A stretch of 64,000 nt of DNA from Sorangium cellulosum (GCF_002950945.1 NZ_CP012673.1:6323001-6387000); one strand, 5' to 3'. Positions 9,144 through 18,674 are shown, counted from the first letter of the stretch. Translations and numbers: made by a program. Notes: generated by a model from the sequence alone, not told the origin.

Positions 9144-10016
9144 CTACCGGAGCGCGCCGGCGCAGAGCGCCTCGGCCAGGCGCGGCAGCACCTCGCCGGC
9201 CCGCGCCTCGATCTTCACGGTCCCGAGCTCCTCGCCGCGCGCCGATCCCAGGTTGATCATCGCGATCGGGATGCCCCGCTGCGCGGCGCGCAGCACGAAG
9301 CGGTAGCCCGAGAAGACCGCCAGCGAGGAGCCGACCACGAGGAGCACGTCCGCCGCGTCGACCAGGGCGAACGCGTCGTCGACGATCGGCCGCGGCACGT
9401 TCTCGCCGAAGAAGACGACACGCGGCTTGAGCGGCCCGTCGCAGCGCAGGCAAGCGGGCGCCTGGAAGCGGGCGACGTGCTCCGCGGGCAGGTCGGCGTC
9501 GCCGTCGGGGGCGAGGTCGGCCGCGAGGCGCAGCCAGCCGGGGTTCAGCGCGAGCAGCCGCTCCTGCAGGGCGGCGCGCGGCTCCACCGCGCCGCACGCG
9601 AGGCAGGCGACCTCGGAGAGCGCCCCGTGCAGCTCGATCACGCGGCGGCTGCCCGCGGCGTGGTGCAGGCCGTCGACGTTCTGCGTGATCAGGCCCTCCA
9701 GCAGCCCGCCGCGCTCGAGCCGCGCGAGGGCGTGGTGGGCAGGGTTCGGCTCGGCCCGGGAGAAACGCTCCCAGCCGATCACGGCGCGCGCCCAGTAGCG
9801 CTGCCGGATCTCGGCCGAGCGGGAGAACTCCCTCCCCTGGATCGGGTTGCGCGCGCGCCGCCGCGTCTCGGGCCCCCGGTAGTCCGGGATGCCGGACTCG
9901 GTGCTGCACCCCGCACCCGTGAGGACCACGAGCCGCTTGCCGCGCACGAGCGCGACGAGCGCGTCGAGCGGCTCAGGATCGAGCGGCTCAAGAGAGAGCG
10001 CTGCGCCGGGCGACAT
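9144..10016 (-). CDS. NAD-dependent protein deacylase, Sir2 family
   Basis: 290 residues from the ATG at 10016. Sirtuin motifs occur in order: GAGCSTESGIPDYRG (Rossmann NAD site), ITQNVDGLHHAAGS, the catalytic His in IELHG, a Zn site made of CLAC...CLRC, then VVGSSLAVFSGYR and the adenine-contact region MINLGSA. The length fits bacterial cobB/class II or III sirtuins. It removes acyl groups from lysines using NAD+. It lies between the oxygenase and the siderophore operon, but transcription runs away from the latter, so a link to iron is not implied. Confidence 0.93.
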   Translation of the reverse strand: MSPGAALSLEPLDPEPLDALVALVRGKRLVVLTGAGCSTESGIPDYRGPETRRRARNPIQGREFSRSAEIRQRYWARAVIGWERFSRAEPNPAHHALARLERGGLLEGLITQNVDGLHHAAGSRRVIELHGALSEVACLACGAVEPRAALQERLLALNPGWLRLAADLAPDGDADLPAEHVARFQAPACLRCDGPLKPRVVFFGENVPRPIVDDAFALVDAADVLLVVGSSLAVFSGYRFVLRAAQRGIPIAMINLGSARGEELGTVKIEARAGEVLPRLAEALCAGALR

Positions 10017-10690
10017 ACGCCCGTTTGTGGCTCGTTTCTCCAGGCGTCGCCAGCCGTCCGGATCGCGCGGCCGGCGCGCAGGCCGCGCGGACCACGCCGG
10101 CCCGCGGACGCCGCCTTTGCGGGTGTCACCAGGAAGTTCTTGACAACCCACACGCTTGTGCCATGAGTTAGTTGAAACTGATTTTCTTTATCAGCAGCCA
10201 GCGGCCCGCGACTTGACGTCCAGAGCCCGATGACCCGAGCCCACGTGGCTCTCGCAGCCCATCGGAGCTGGATGTGACGACGCGCCCATTTCGACCTTCG
10301 AGCCGACTCCGCTCCTCGACGCCTCTGCGGACAGAGCGCGCGTGTCGGCCGGTGGCCGCGCGCGCCTGCACACCGCGGCGATCCCCTCGCGGCCGCCCCG
10401 TCGAGGCGCGCTGCGGCGCGACGGGGCCAAAAGCTCCGTCGCGCGCCGCCCGGTGGGCCCACGATGCGAAGGCCGACTCGCGAGCACCTCGCGCAGACGG
10501 CACGCCCGGCGCCCGTCCCATGAAGATCCCCGCGGCGCGCCGCGCCACGAGAGCGCCGGCGATCGCGCGGTTTCGCGCTCCCGCGCCGGCGCTGCGTGTA
10601 CCGCCGCGCGCGCAGCCCGGCTGAGCGGCCCTCGGGCCCGCGCGCCGCGCCGCCGCCGCCGCCGATTCCACACCTTGCAAGGAGTGTTCG
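10017..10690. other. 674-bp intergenic region upstream of the DHB operon
   Basis: No convincing gene on either strand; open frames here have random, Arg-rich composition. It holds an AT-richer patch at 10139-10195 with the proposed iron-regulated promoter. About 500 bp of GC-rich leader separate this from entC, with a good ribosome site (aaggagtg) 7 bp before the entC ATG. Whether the long leader has its own regulatory role cannot be told. Confidence 0.6.
10140..10189 (+). promoter_or_regulatory. Predicted iron-regulated promoter with Fur-box-like operator (DHB operon)
   Basis: A perfect -35 hexamer ttgaca lies at 10140-10145, a weak -10 (atgagt) at 10163-10168 after 17 bp, and a palindromic AT-rich site gttgaaactgattttcttt at 10171-10189. 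The site matches the two Fur-box-like sites of the uptake and export operons in the core pattern tgaaa-N5-tttc. The position just downstream of the -10 would let a repressor block transcription when iron is plentiful. This is inferred from sequence pattern only. Confidence 0.6.
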
Positions 10691-11950
10691 ATGATCTCCG
10701 TTTCAATGCAGGACGCCATCGCGCTGCCCGCGCTCAACGCCGGGCAGCTCCTGAAGCAATACACCCCTGAGTCGGCGTTCTTCTTCGCGTCGCCGACACG
10801 CACCCTCCTCGCGCAGGGCGTACACGACATGATCCTCGAGCCCATCGGGGCCGACCGCGGCGAGCGCCTGACGGAGCGCATCGCCAGGACGCTCGCGGCG
10901 CAAGGGAGGACCGGCCACGGCCTCCCCATCGCGGTCGGCGCGGTGCCGTTCAACAGCACCTCGCCGGCGCACCTCATCGTGCCGAGGACGATCCAGGGCG
11001 CCGGGCCGCTGAACCCCGCGGCGGACGCGCTCCGGCGAGCGCCGGTGTCCTCGATCCAGGATCTGCGCAGGATCCCCGAGCCCTGCGATTACGTGCGCGG
11101 CGTCGAGCTGGCCGTGGAGCTGATGCGCACCGAGGCGCTCAGCAAGGTGGTGCTCTCCAGGATGCTGGACATGACGCTGCGGGAGCCGGTCGACCTCCGC
11201 CTCGTCCTGCAGCGCCTCTCGCAGCAGAACCGCAGCGGCTACACCTTCGCCGCCAACCTCTCCGACCCGGCCGCGGGGATGTCGGGCCCGGAGCGCAGCG
11301 CCGCGAGCGCGCGACCGCGCACCCTGCTCGGCGCCAGCCCGGAGCTGCTCCTATCCCGCTCCGGGCTCAGGGTCATCGCCAATCCGCTGGCCGGCTCCGC
11401 GATCCGCAGCCCCGACCCCGACGAGGACCGGCGGCGGGCGATCGCCCTGCTCGCGTCCGAGAAGGACCGGCACGAGCATGCGATCGTAGTCGACGCCGTG
11501 GCCGCCGCGCTCCGGCCGTTCTGCCGGCGCCTGAACGTCCCCGAGGAGCCGTCGCTCACGCAGACAGCGACCCTGTGGCACCTGTCGAGCCGGCTCACGG
11601 GGGAGCTGCACGATCTCTCGATCTCCTCGATGAAGCTGGCCGCCGCGCTGCACCCCACCCCCGCGGTGTGCGGGCACCCCACGGAGCGCGCCCGCGCGGC
11701 CATCGCGTCGATCGAGCCCTTCGATCGCGGGTACTTCACGGGGCTCGTGGGCTGGTGCGACGCCGCCGGCGACGGCGAGTGGGCGGTCGTCATCCGCTGC
11801 GCCGACATCGCCGGCCGGTCGCTCCGCCTGTATGCCGGGGCCGGGATCGTCGTCGGCTCCGACGGCGATCGCGAGCTCGCCGAGACCTCCGCCAAGCTCG
11901 GGACCATGCTGAACGCGCTCGGCCTCGACCAGGCGCCGGGGGTGACATGA
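10691..11950 (+). CDS. entC: Isochorismate synthase
   Basis: 419 residues; the ATG at 10691 has the ribosome site aaggagtg. It is a chorismate-utilising enzyme of the EntC/DhbC/MxcD type: SKVVLSRMLDM places the general-base Lys at 152, ANPLAGSAIR and EKDRHEHAIVVD hold Mg/chorismate ligands, and HPTPAVCGHPT with FDRGYFTGLVGW forms the active-site wall. It converts chorismate to isochorismate, the first step of 2,3-dihydroxybenzoate synthesis. It is first in a five-gene operon; its stop overlaps the next start (ATGA). An anthranilate or salicylate synthase is less likely, because the neighbours are all DHB genes. Confidence 0.95.
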   Translation: MISVSMQDAIALPALNAGQLLKQYTPESAFFFASPTRTLLAQGVHDMILEPIGADRGERLTERIARTLAAQGRTGHGLPIAVGAVPFNSTSPAHLIVPRTIQGAGPLNPAADALRRAPVSSIQDLRRIPEPCDYVRGVELAVELMRTEALSKVVLSRMLDMTLREPVDLRLVLQRLSQQNRSGYTFAANLSDPAAGMSGPERSAASARPRTLLGASPELLLSRSGLRVIANPLAGSAIRSPDPDEDRRRAIALLASEKDRHEHAIVVDAVAAALRPFCRRLNVPEEPSLTQTATLWHLSSRLTGELHDLSISSMKLAAALHPTPAVCGHPTERARAAIASIEPFDRGYFTGLVGWCDAAGDGEWAVVIRCADIAGRSLRLYAGAGIVVGSDGDRELAETSAKLGTMLNALGLDQAPGVT

Positions 11951-13602
11951 TGTCTGCCGAGCCTGCGGGAGAGAGGCGGCAGGCGCTCGGCGGCTGGACT
12001 CCATGGCCGCCCGAGCTCGCCGATCTCTACCGCCGCGCCGGCTACTGGCGCGGTGAGACCTTCGGGGACCTGCTCCGCGAGCGGGCCGCGCGGCACCCGG
12101 ACCGGATCGCGCTCGTCGGCGACGATCGCCGGCTGAGCTACGGTGAGCTCGATCAGCGCGCCGACCGCCTCGCCGCAGGCCTGCTGCGCCTGGGGATCCA
12201 GCCCGGGGATCGCGTCGTGGTCCAGCTCCCGAACCTCGCGGCGTTCTTCGAGGTGTGCTTCGCGTTGTTCCGGCTCGGCGCGCTCCCCGTGCTGGCCTTG
12301 CCCGCGCACCGGCGCGCCGAGATCACGTATTTCTGCGAGCACACGGAGGCGGTCGCCTACGTCATCCCCGACCGGGACGGCGGGTTCGACTACCGGGAGC
12401 TGGCGAGGCAGGTCCGGCGGGAAGCCCGGACCTTGAAGCACGTCCTCGTGGCCGGCGAGCCGGGCGAGTACACGGCGCTCTCCAGCCTGCTCGAGGGCCC
12501 CGTCGAGCTCCCGGAGCCCGCCGCAGGGGACGTCGCCTTCTTCCAGCTGTCGGGCGGGAGCACCGGCGTGCCCAAGCTGATCCCGCGGACACACGACGAC
12601 TACCTCTACAGCGTGCGGGCCAGCGCAGAGATCTGCGCGCTCGACGCCGGCAGCGTGTACCTCGCGGTCCTCCCCGTCGCGCACAACTTCACGCTCAGCT
12701 CGCCGGGGAGCCTGGGGACGCTGTACGCCGGCGGCCGCGTGGTGCTCAGCCGTCGTCCCAGCCCGGACGAGGCGTTCCGGTGGATCGAGCGCGAGCAGGT
12801 CACGATGACCGCGCTCGTGCCGCCGCTCGCCTCGGTGTGGCTGGAGGCGGCCCGGACGACACGACACGACCTGTCGAGCCTGAGGGTGCTCCAGGTCGGC
12901 GGCGCCAAGCTCTCCTCGGAGGTCGCGCGCCGCGTCCGGCCCACCTTGGGCTGCACCCTGCAGCAGGTGTTCGGGATGGCGGAGGGGCTGGTCAACTACA
13001 CCCGCCTCGACGACCCGGACGCCGTGACCCTCGAGACGCAGGGCCGACCCATCTCACCCCACGACGAGATCCGCGTCGTGGACGACGAGGATCGCGACGT
13101 CGAGGGCGGGCAGGTCGGTCACCTGCTCACGCGAGGGCCCTACACGATCCGCGGCTACTACAAGGCGGACGCGCACAACGCGAAGGCGTTCACGCGCGAC
13201 GGCTTCTACCGCACCGGCGACCTCGTGCGGCGGACGCCGTCCGGCCACCTGATCGTGGAGGGGCGCGCCAAGGACCAGATCAACCGTGGCGGCGAGAAGA
13301 TCGCGGCCGAGGAGGTCGAGAACCACGTGCTCGCCCACCCGGCGGTGCGCGACGCGGCGCTCGTCGCCATGCCGGACGTGCACCTCGGCGAGCGCTCCTG
13401 CGCGTTCCTCGTGCCCCGCGGGCAGCCGCCGCCCGGGAGGGAGATCAACGCCTTCCTGCGCGAGCGCGGCGTCGCGCCGTACAAGGTGCCCGATCGCATC
13501 GAGTGGCTCGAGACGCTCCCCACGACGAGCGTCGGCAAGGTGGACAAGAAGGCGCTCCGCCAGTGGATCGCCGACAGGCTCGCGCAAGGCGCGCGAGGCT
13601 GA
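11947..13602 (+). CDS. entE: 2,3-dihydroxybenzoate-AMP ligase
   Basis: 551 residues, starting in the ATGA overlap with entC. ANL-superfamily motifs are present: LSGGSTGVPKLIPRTHDDY (A3, from about residue 201), VLPVAHNF, QQVFGMAEGLVNYTRLDD (A5), YRTGDLV (A7), GRAKDQINRGGEKI (A8) and the C-terminal GKVDKKAL with the catalytic lysine. The whole protein parallels EntE/DhbE/MxcE, including the N-terminal 'GWTPWPPELADLYRRAGYW'. It adenylates DHB and loads it on the aryl carrier domain encoded by the next gene. Confidence 0.96.
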   Translation: MMSAEPAGERRQALGGWTPWPPELADLYRRAGYWRGETFGDLLRERAARHPDRIALVGDDRRLSYGELDQRADRLAAGLLRLGIQPGDRVVVQLPNLAAFFEVCFALFRLGALPVLALPAHRRAEITYFCEHTEAVAYVIPDRDGGFDYRELARQVRREARTLKHVLVAGEPGEYTALSSLLEGPVELPEPAAGDVAFFQLSGGSTGVPKLIPRTHDDYLYSVRASAEICALDAGSVYLAVLPVAHNFTLSSPGSLGTLYAGGRVVLSRRPSPDEAFRWIEREQVTMTALVPPLASVWLEAARTTRHDLSSLRVLQVGGAKLSSEVARRVRPTLGCTLQQVFGMAEGLVNYTRLDDPDAVTLETQGRPISPHDEIRVVDDEDRDVEGGQVGHLLTRGPYTIRGYYKADAHNAKAFTRDGFYRTGDLVRRTPSGHLIVEGRAKDQINRGGEKIAAEEVENHVLAHPAVRDAALVAMPDVHLGERSCAFLVPRGQPPPGREINAFLRERGVAPYKVPDRIEWLETLPTTSVGKVDKKALRQWIADRLAQGARG

Positions 13603-13694
13603 ACGAGCGGCGCGGGCGGAGGCAGCGCCGGAGCGCCCCTCGGCCCGCGCCGGAGACATATCCAACGTTGTGACCACGAGAGAGAGGAACGACC

Positions 13695-14687
13695 ATGGGC
13701 ATCCCCAGCATCCAGACCTACTCCATGCCACGAGCCGATGAGCTCCCGCGAAGCCGCGTCTCCTGGCGGCCGGATCCGAGGCGCGCGGTCCTCTTGATCC
13801 ACGACATGCAGCAGTATTTCCTCGGCTACTACGACGCCGGGGCGTCGCCGATCGTCGAGCTGCTCGCCAACACCCACCTGCTCCGGGAGCGCTGCGCGGC
13901 GAGCGGGATCCCGGTCGTCTACACGAAGCAGCCCGCCGAGCAGACGAAGGCGCAGCGCGGCCTGCTGCTGGATCTCTGGGGGCCCGGGTTGACGCAGCAG
14001 CCGGACAAGCAGGACATCGTGAGCGAGCTCTCGCCGGGGAGCGCCGATACCGTCCTCACGAAGTGGCGTTACAGCGCCTTCCAGCGCACCGAGCTCCTGG
14101 ATCTCATGCGCCGGTGGGGCCGCGATCAGCTGATCGTGTGCGGGGTGTACGCGCATATCGGGTGCCTGATGACCGCCTGCGAAGCGTTCATGAACGACAT
14201 CCAGCCGTTCTTCGTGACCGACGCGACCGCCGATTTCTCCCGGGCGCAGCACGAGATGGCGATCGCCTACGTGGCCGAGCGCTGCGGCGTCGCGCTGCCG
14301 ACCAGGGAGGTGGCGGCCGCGCTCGCCCCCCGCGACGGCGCGGTCTCCCTGCCTAGCGACGTGTCGCCCAGGGCCCCGCTCGGGGCGGCGCTGGACCGGG
14401 CGCCGCGCCTCGACCGCCTGCGCGACGACGTCGCCGAGCTCCTGGAGCAGCCCGCCGCCGCGATCTCCGACCGCGAGAACGTCCTCGATCTGGGGCTCGA
14501 CTCGATCCGCCTCATGACCCTCGTCGAGCGATGGCGCGGCGCGGGGATCGAGGTCACGTTCGTGGAGCTCGCCGAGCTGCCGACGCTCGCGCAATGGTGG
14601 GAGCTCTTGTCGACCCGGTTGCCGCGCGAGGCCAGCCGCGCGCCGCGGCCGGGCGCCGAGGTGGTCGTCCAGGAGGCCGCCGGCTGA
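13695..14687 (+). CDS. entB: Bifunctional isochorismatase / aryl carrier protein
   Basis: 330 residues; the start at 13695 follows agagaggaacg. The isochorismatase domain spans residues 1-210: Asp37 in LLIHDMQQYF, Lys123 in TKWRYSAF, and CGVYAHIGC at about 149-157. The C-terminal 240-320 is an aryl carrier domain whose phosphopantetheine serine is Ser270 in LGLDSIRLM. It hydrolyses isochorismate to 2,3-dihydro-DHB and later carries activated DHB as a thioester. A slightly long linker (about 210-240) separates the domains. The carrier domain must dock with a condensation partner; the only candidate in the window is the free-standing C domain at 22241. Confidence 0.95.
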   Translation: MGIPSIQTYSMPRADELPRSRVSWRPDPRRAVLLIHDMQQYFLGYYDAGASPIVELLANTHLLRERCAASGIPVVYTKQPAEQTKAQRGLLLDLWGPGLTQQPDKQDIVSELSPGSADTVLTKWRYSAFQRTELLDLMRRWGRDQLIVCGVYAHIGCLMTACEAFMNDIQPFFVTDATADFSRAQHEMAIAYVAERCGVALPTREVAAALAPRDGAVSLPSDVSPRAPLGAALDRAPRLDRLRDDVAELLEQPAAAISDRENVLDLGLDSIRLMTLVERWRGAGIEVTFVELAELPTLAQWWELLSTRLPREASRAPRPGAEVVVQEAAG

Positions 14688-14728
14688 CGGCCCGCGCCAC
14701 CTTCGCGACGAGGAGCCCTGAGATCACC

Positions 14729-15574
14729 ATGAATCGAACCGCGACTCCCCCGGACGCGGCGCCAGCGCGCACGCCTCCGCGCCTGCTCGAGGTGCTGCGC
14801 GCGACCTCGATTTCCCCTCATCTGCGGCGGATCACGCTGGGCGGCGAGGCGCTCGCGGGGTTCCCCGCGGGCTGCGGCGGCGCGCATATCAAGGTGTTCC
14901 TCCCGCGGGACGGTCAGCCGGCGCCGGAGCTGCCCACGCTGGGTCCAGAGGGCCCGGTCTGGCCTCCCGCTCCGCGGCGGCCGATCACGCGGACGTACTC
15001 GGTGCGGCGGTACGACGCGCAGGCGGGAGAGCTGGAGGTGGACTTCGTGCTGCACGGGGACGAGGGGCCCGCGTCGCGCTGGGCTCGCCGGGCCGCGCCA
15101 GGCGGCCGGATCGGCGTCGCCGGGCCCAGCGGCCCCACGCCGATGCTGGGATCCGCCGACAGGTACCTCCTGGCCGGCGATCTCGCCGCGCTGCCGGCGA
15201 TCAGCGCGCTGCTCGAGGCCCTGCCCGCCACGGCGCGTGGACACGCCTTCCTCGCGGTCCCGGACGAGGCCGACGTGCAACCGATCACACGTCCCCCACA
15301 CGTCGCGCTGACCTGGCTGCCCCTCCGCGGAAAACACGCTCCCGGCCCCGAGCTGGAGGACGCCGTCCGCGCCATGGAGTGGCCGCCGGGTCGGGTCTTC
15401 GCCTGGATCGCCGGCGAGTCGTCGTCTGTCCGCGCGATCCGCGACTACCTGCGGAACGAGCGCGGACTCGGGCGCGACGCGATGTACGCCGTCCCTTACT
15501 GGAAGGCCGACCGATCCGAGGAGGCGTATCACGAGGAGCGCCATCGGTTCATGGACGAGCTCGACCCTACCTGA
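14729..15574 (+). CDS. Siderophore-interacting flavoprotein (ViuB/SIP-type ferric reductase)
   Basis: 281 residues from the ATG at 14729. Family features: a flavin-binding barrel with RPITRTYSVRRYD (FAD site), FVLHGDEGPASRWARRAAPG, then a C-terminal SIP domain with YLLAGDLAALPAISALLE and WIAGESSSVRAIRDYLRNE, ending in YWKADRSEEAYHEER. ViuB/MxcB/YqjH-type proteins reduce ferric-catecholates in the cytoplasm so the iron is released. It sits within the DHB operon between entB and entA, 42 bp after entB. No start other than this ATG fits the operon spacing. Confidence 0.93.
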   Translation: MNRTATPPDAAPARTPPRLLEVLRATSISPHLRRITLGGEALAGFPAGCGGAHIKVFLPRDGQPAPELPTLGPEGPVWPPAPRRPITRTYSVRRYDAQAGELEVDFVLHGDEGPASRWARRAAPGGRIGVAGPSGPTPMLGSADRYLLAGDLAALPAISALLEALPATARGHAFLAVPDEADVQPITRPPHVALTWLPLRGKHAPGPELEDAVRAMEWPPGRVFAWIAGESSSVRAIRDYLRNERGLGRDAMYAVPYWKADRSEEAYHEERHRFMDELDPT

Positions 15575-15593
15575 CGAGAGCGAGAGATCAGAG

Positions 15594-16370
15594 ATGGAGT
15601 TCAAGCACAAGGTCGCGCTCGTCACGGGCGCCGCCCAGGGGATCGGTGAGGCCGTCGCGCGGGCGCTCGCGGCGCGCGGCGCGGCGGTGGCCGGGGTCGA
15701 CGCGAACCGGGAGCGCCTGGGCGCCGTGGTCGCCGATCTGGCGGCGAGCGGCCTTCGCGCCGCGGCGTTCCCGGTGGACGTGTCGGACACCGAGGCCGTG
15801 AATGGCGTCGTGGACCGGGTCGAGCGGGAGCTCGGGCCCCTCGATATCCTGGTCAATGTGGCGGGCGTGCTGCGCGTCGGCCCGGTCCTCGAGCTGAGCG
15901 ACGAGGACTGGGAGCGCACCTTCGCGGTCAACACCCGGGGCGTGTTCAACATGAGCCGGGCCGTGGCGCGGCGCATGACGGCGCGCGCGTCGGGGGCGAT
16001 CGTGACGGTCGGGTCCAACGCCGCGCGGACGCCCCGGGTGCACATGGCCGCGTACGCCGCCTCCAAGGCGGCCACGACCATGTTCACGAAGTGCCTCGGC
16101 CTGGAGCTCGCCCAGCACAACATCCGGTGCAACGTGGTCTCCCCGGGCTCGACGGACACGCCGATGCAGCGCTCGCTCTGGACCGGCGGGCGCGGTGCAC
16201 GCGCGGTCATCGCCGGCTCCCCCGAGGCGTTCCGGGTGGGGATCCCGCTGAACCGGATCGCCGACGCCGAGGACGTCGCCGCAGCGGTGCTGTTCCTGGC
16301 CTCGGATCAGGCGCGGCACATCACGATGCACGACCTCTGCGTCGACGGCGGGGCCACGCTCGGCGTCTGA
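15594..16370 (+). CDS. entA: 2,3-dihydro-2,3-dihydroxybenzoate dehydrogenase
   Basis: 258-residue short-chain dehydrogenase: TGAAQGIG (11-18) NAD-binding, LVNVAG, and a YAASK active-site motif in MAAYAASKAATTMF. C-terminal 'PGSTDTPMQRSLWT' and 'GIPLNRIADAEDVAAAVLFLAS' match EntA/DhbA. It oxidises dihydro-DHB to 2,3-dihydroxybenzoate using NAD+. It is the last gene of the operon, 19 bp after the SIP gene, and is followed by a terminator hairpin. Confidence 0.94.
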   Translation: MEFKHKVALVTGAAQGIGEAVARALAARGAAVAGVDANRERLGAVVADLAASGLRAAAFPVDVSDTEAVNGVVDRVERELGPLDILVNVAGVLRVGPVLELSDEDWERTFAVNTRGVFNMSRAVARRMTARASGAIVTVGSNAARTPRVHMAAYAASKAATTMFTKCLGLELAQHNIRCNVVSPGSTDTPMQRSLWTGGRGARAVIAGSPEAFRVGIPLNRIADAEDVAAAVLFLASDQARHITMHDLCVDGGATLGV

Positions 16371-16387
16371 CCCGGCCCGCAGCGTTT

Positions 16388-16415
16388 GCCCGGCGGCCGC
16401 TCGTGGCCGCCGGGC
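16388..16415. terminator. Bidirectional hairpin between convergent operons
   Basis: Perfect 11-bp inverted repeat gcccggcggcc / ggccgccgggc around a 6-base loop, in the 52-bp gap between the ends of entA (plus) and the PepSY gene (minus). There is no T-run, which is common in such GC-rich genomes. Confidence 0.65.
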
Positions 16416-16422
16416 ACCGCGC

Positions 16423-17424
16423 TCACGCGCCGCCCTTGTCGACGTTGCCGAACAGGATGTCCGACGCCGTGCCGCTCATCACCACCGCGGCCACGGCGAG
16501 GGCGACCGCGATCGCGAGGGCGCCGATCACCCGCGACGGCTTCATCTGCCACCACATCGCGAGGCCGCTGACCGCCCAGAGGACCAGGGTGATGCCGGTG
16601 ACGTCCGCGAACAGCGCCCAGACCCAGGTCATGCCGCCGTGGACCGGGTAATGGTGGGTCGTGTGGAGCTTCCCGAGCAGCTCCACGAAGCGGAGCTGCC
16701 CGGCGGCGCCGTCGAGCCGCCCGTCGAGGCGGCCGGTGCCCAGGTCATACGTGACATTCCACGCGCGGCCGTCCGCGTCGCGCATGCGGAAGCGCAGCTC
16801 GGGGCTGACCTTCGGATGTGCCCGCAAGGGCCCCGCGCCCTCGATGCCCAGCCTGGGCAGGAGGTCCTTCACCTGCGCCTCCACCGCCGCCATCCTGTGC
16901 TCGGGCAGCTCGATCGTCGCGCCGGCGAAGGGCGGAGCAGGCGCCTTCTCGGGCTCTTTCGGGAACGTGGAGAGCGTCGCGTCGCCGTCGTCCAGGCTGA
17001 TGAGCAGCATGGTGCGCCCGCCGTCGCCGCTCGATCCGATGAGCTCGGGCCAGCCGGAGAATACGCCCGGGGTCTGCTCGTCGAGCGTGTAGCGGGAGGG
17101 TGATCCCGCGTTGAGCTGCTCGACCACCCGGCGCGCCACCGCGTCGGGATCCCAGGGCCTGAACGCGGTGAACGTCGACAGCTGCTCGGCGGAGATCTCC
17201 CGCCGCTCGAAGTCGCGCCCGATCTGCGGGTGGTTGAACAGCACGCCGCTGATCCCGAACAGCAGGATCCAGGGAAACACGAGCAAGCCGAGGTACATGT
17301 GCGCGCGCCGCACGATCTTCATGGCGGCGCCGTACCGCTGCCGCGGCCGAGGCCCTCGCGGGGAGCGGGGCCCTCGCGCGGCGTCGTCGCTCATCGCACC
17401 TTCGCGATCGGGCGCCAGCATCAT
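16423..17424 (-). CDS. PepSY-domain inner-membrane protein (XusC-like, putative ferri-siderophore reductase)
   Basis: 333 residues if started at the ATG (17424) that overlaps the upstream stop as ATGA; an alternative ATG at 17394 has a better ribosome site (gaaggtg). The N-terminal helix (VRRAHMYLGLLVFPWILLFGISGVLFNHP) is the classical PepSY-TM start with His in the membrane. A periplasmic segment follows, then helices at about LHTTHHYPVHGGMTWVWALFADVTGITLVLWAVSGLAMWW and a last one near the C-terminus. PepSY_TM proteins beside TonB receptors are thought to reduce or release iron in the periplasm; in Bacteroides, XusC has this position. Last gene of the uptake operon. Confidence 0.85.
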   Translation of the reverse strand: MMLAPDREGAMSDDAARGPRSPRGPRPRQRYGAAMKIVRRAHMYLGLLVFPWILLFGISGVLFNHPQIGRDFERREISAEQLSTFTAFRPWDPDAVARRVVEQLNAGSPSRYTLDEQTPGVFSGWPELIGSSGDGGRTMLLISLDDGDATLSTFPKEPEKAPAPPFAGATIELPEHRMAAVEAQVKDLLPRLGIEGAGPLRAHPKVSPELRFRMRDADGRAWNVTYDLGTGRLDGRLDGAAGQLRFVELLGKLHTTHHYPVHGGMTWVWALFADVTGITLVLWAVSGLAMWWQMKPSRVIGALAIAVALAVAAVVMSGTASDILFGNVDKGGA

Positions 17425-18674
17425 CGCAGCTTCGCGGCCGAGAACACGACGCCGGGCGCGGTCAGGCTCACCTCGCCGGGACCGCTTTCGCCGAGCTCGC
17501 GGAAGGTGGTGGTGTCCTGGCCCTGGAACTGGAGCACGAAGCTCTTGCCGCCGAGCGGCACGTTCACGACGCTGCCGCTCGTGGGCTCGGCGTCGAGCAC
17601 GGTGGCCGTCGGGGTGTCGCCGAGGGTGACGCTGGCCCACCGCCACGCCGCGGCGCTCGCGAGCACACGCGGGTGGGTGTCGTCCTTGATCTCGAAGGCG
17701 TTCTCGTCGAGCACGCGCAGGTATGCCTCCCCGCCGGAGCCCACGATCAGCGAGCCGGCGGCGGCTCCGTCGAACAGCGAGCCGAGCTCCACGTGGTAGT
17801 CGGGGTCGAACTTCCTGGTCTCCAGATCGAAGCGCAGCAGGCAAGGCGCCGCCGCGTTGTCCGGGTTGAGACGGTGCACCGCGGCGCCGTACGCCTCCGT
17901 GGCCATGTAGATCATGCCGTCTTCGGCCTCGACGCCGTCGCGCACGTAGCCGCAGCGAGCGTCGGTGACGACGGTCGCCTCGTCCGTCGCGCTGTCCACG
18001 ACGACGATCCCGGCCTGGCTCGGCACCGCGGGGCCGTTCCTCCAGCCGGCGAAGGAGATCACCGCGTCGCCCACGCGCAGGGGCGCCGCGCTGAAGGTGA
18101 GCGTGGCTTCCGGGAGCACGAGCTCCGCGAGCGGGATGGCGCCGGAGACGGTCATGTCCTTCGGATTCCAGATCACGACCTGGGCGGTGGCTCCGTCGAA
18201 GAAGTACGCCTTGGTCTCCGACACGAACTGGAACTGCCCCCCGTACTCGTCGAGCTTCGCGAGCCCCTGGCCCTGGAAGCTCACCGTCGCGCCCTCCTTC
18301 AGGCTGCCGTCCGCGCCGAGGTCGTAACGGGTCACGGTCGGCGCGGCGTCGCTCGCGACGAACAGGGCGCGGCCGCCGTCGGGCCCGGCGCCGATGCCGC
18401 GCCCCAGGATCTCGATGCCGCTGTCCAGCGACAGCGGCTCGTCGCGGTCGAGCGAATCGGTCAGGAGGATGTAGCTCAGCGTGTCGGCCGCATCGACGCC
18501 GAACACCTGGGTGGTGAGCGCGAACAGGTCCCCCGAGGCGTTGCCCTCGCCCCCGGCGCCGCCTTCGCCCTCCTTACCGCCGGGCCCGTCGCTCGCGCTG
18601 TCGCCGCACGCGACGAGGCAGGGGACGACGAGGGTGAACAAGAACGCCTTGATGTGGCGCAGAGAACGCGACAT
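17421..18674 (-). CDS. XusB/DUF4374-like lipoprotein, putative ferri-siderophore binder
   Basis: 417 residues; the ATG at 18674 has a strong ribosome site (aaaggagat). The signal peptide ends in a lipobox LVAC with lipid-anchor Cys23, followed by a Gly/Glu-rich linker. The rest is repeating beta-rich sequence (VTRYDLGADGSLKEG, AQVVIWNPKDM, AGIVVVDSATDEATVV, LRFDLETRKFDPD), as expected of a seven-bladed propeller. The order receptor - propeller lipoprotein - PepSY is that of the Bacteroides xusABC operon, where XusB binds enterobactin. Myxochelin clusters of other myxobacteria also carry a lipoprotein at this place. The family call rests on context and the propeller pattern. Confidence 0.7.
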   Translation of the reverse strand: MSRSLRHIKAFLFTLVVPCLVACGDSASDGPGGKEGEGGAGGEGNASGDLFALTTQVFGVDAADTLSYILLTDSLDRDEPLSLDSGIEILGRGIGAGPDGGRALFVASDAAPTVTRYDLGADGSLKEGATVSFQGQGLAKLDEYGGQFQFVSETKAYFFDGATAQVVIWNPKDMTVSGAIPLAELVLPEATLTFSAAPLRVGDAVISFAGWRNGPAVPSQAGIVVVDSATDEATVVTDARCGYVRDGVEAEDGMIYMATEAYGAAVHRLNPDNAAAPCLLRFDLETRKFDPDYHVELGSLFDGAAAGSLIVGSGGEAYLRVLDENAFEIKDDTHPRVLASAAAWRWASVTLGDTPTATVLDAEPTSGSVVNVPLGGKSFVLQFQGQDTTTFRELGESGPGEVSLTAPGVVFSAAKLR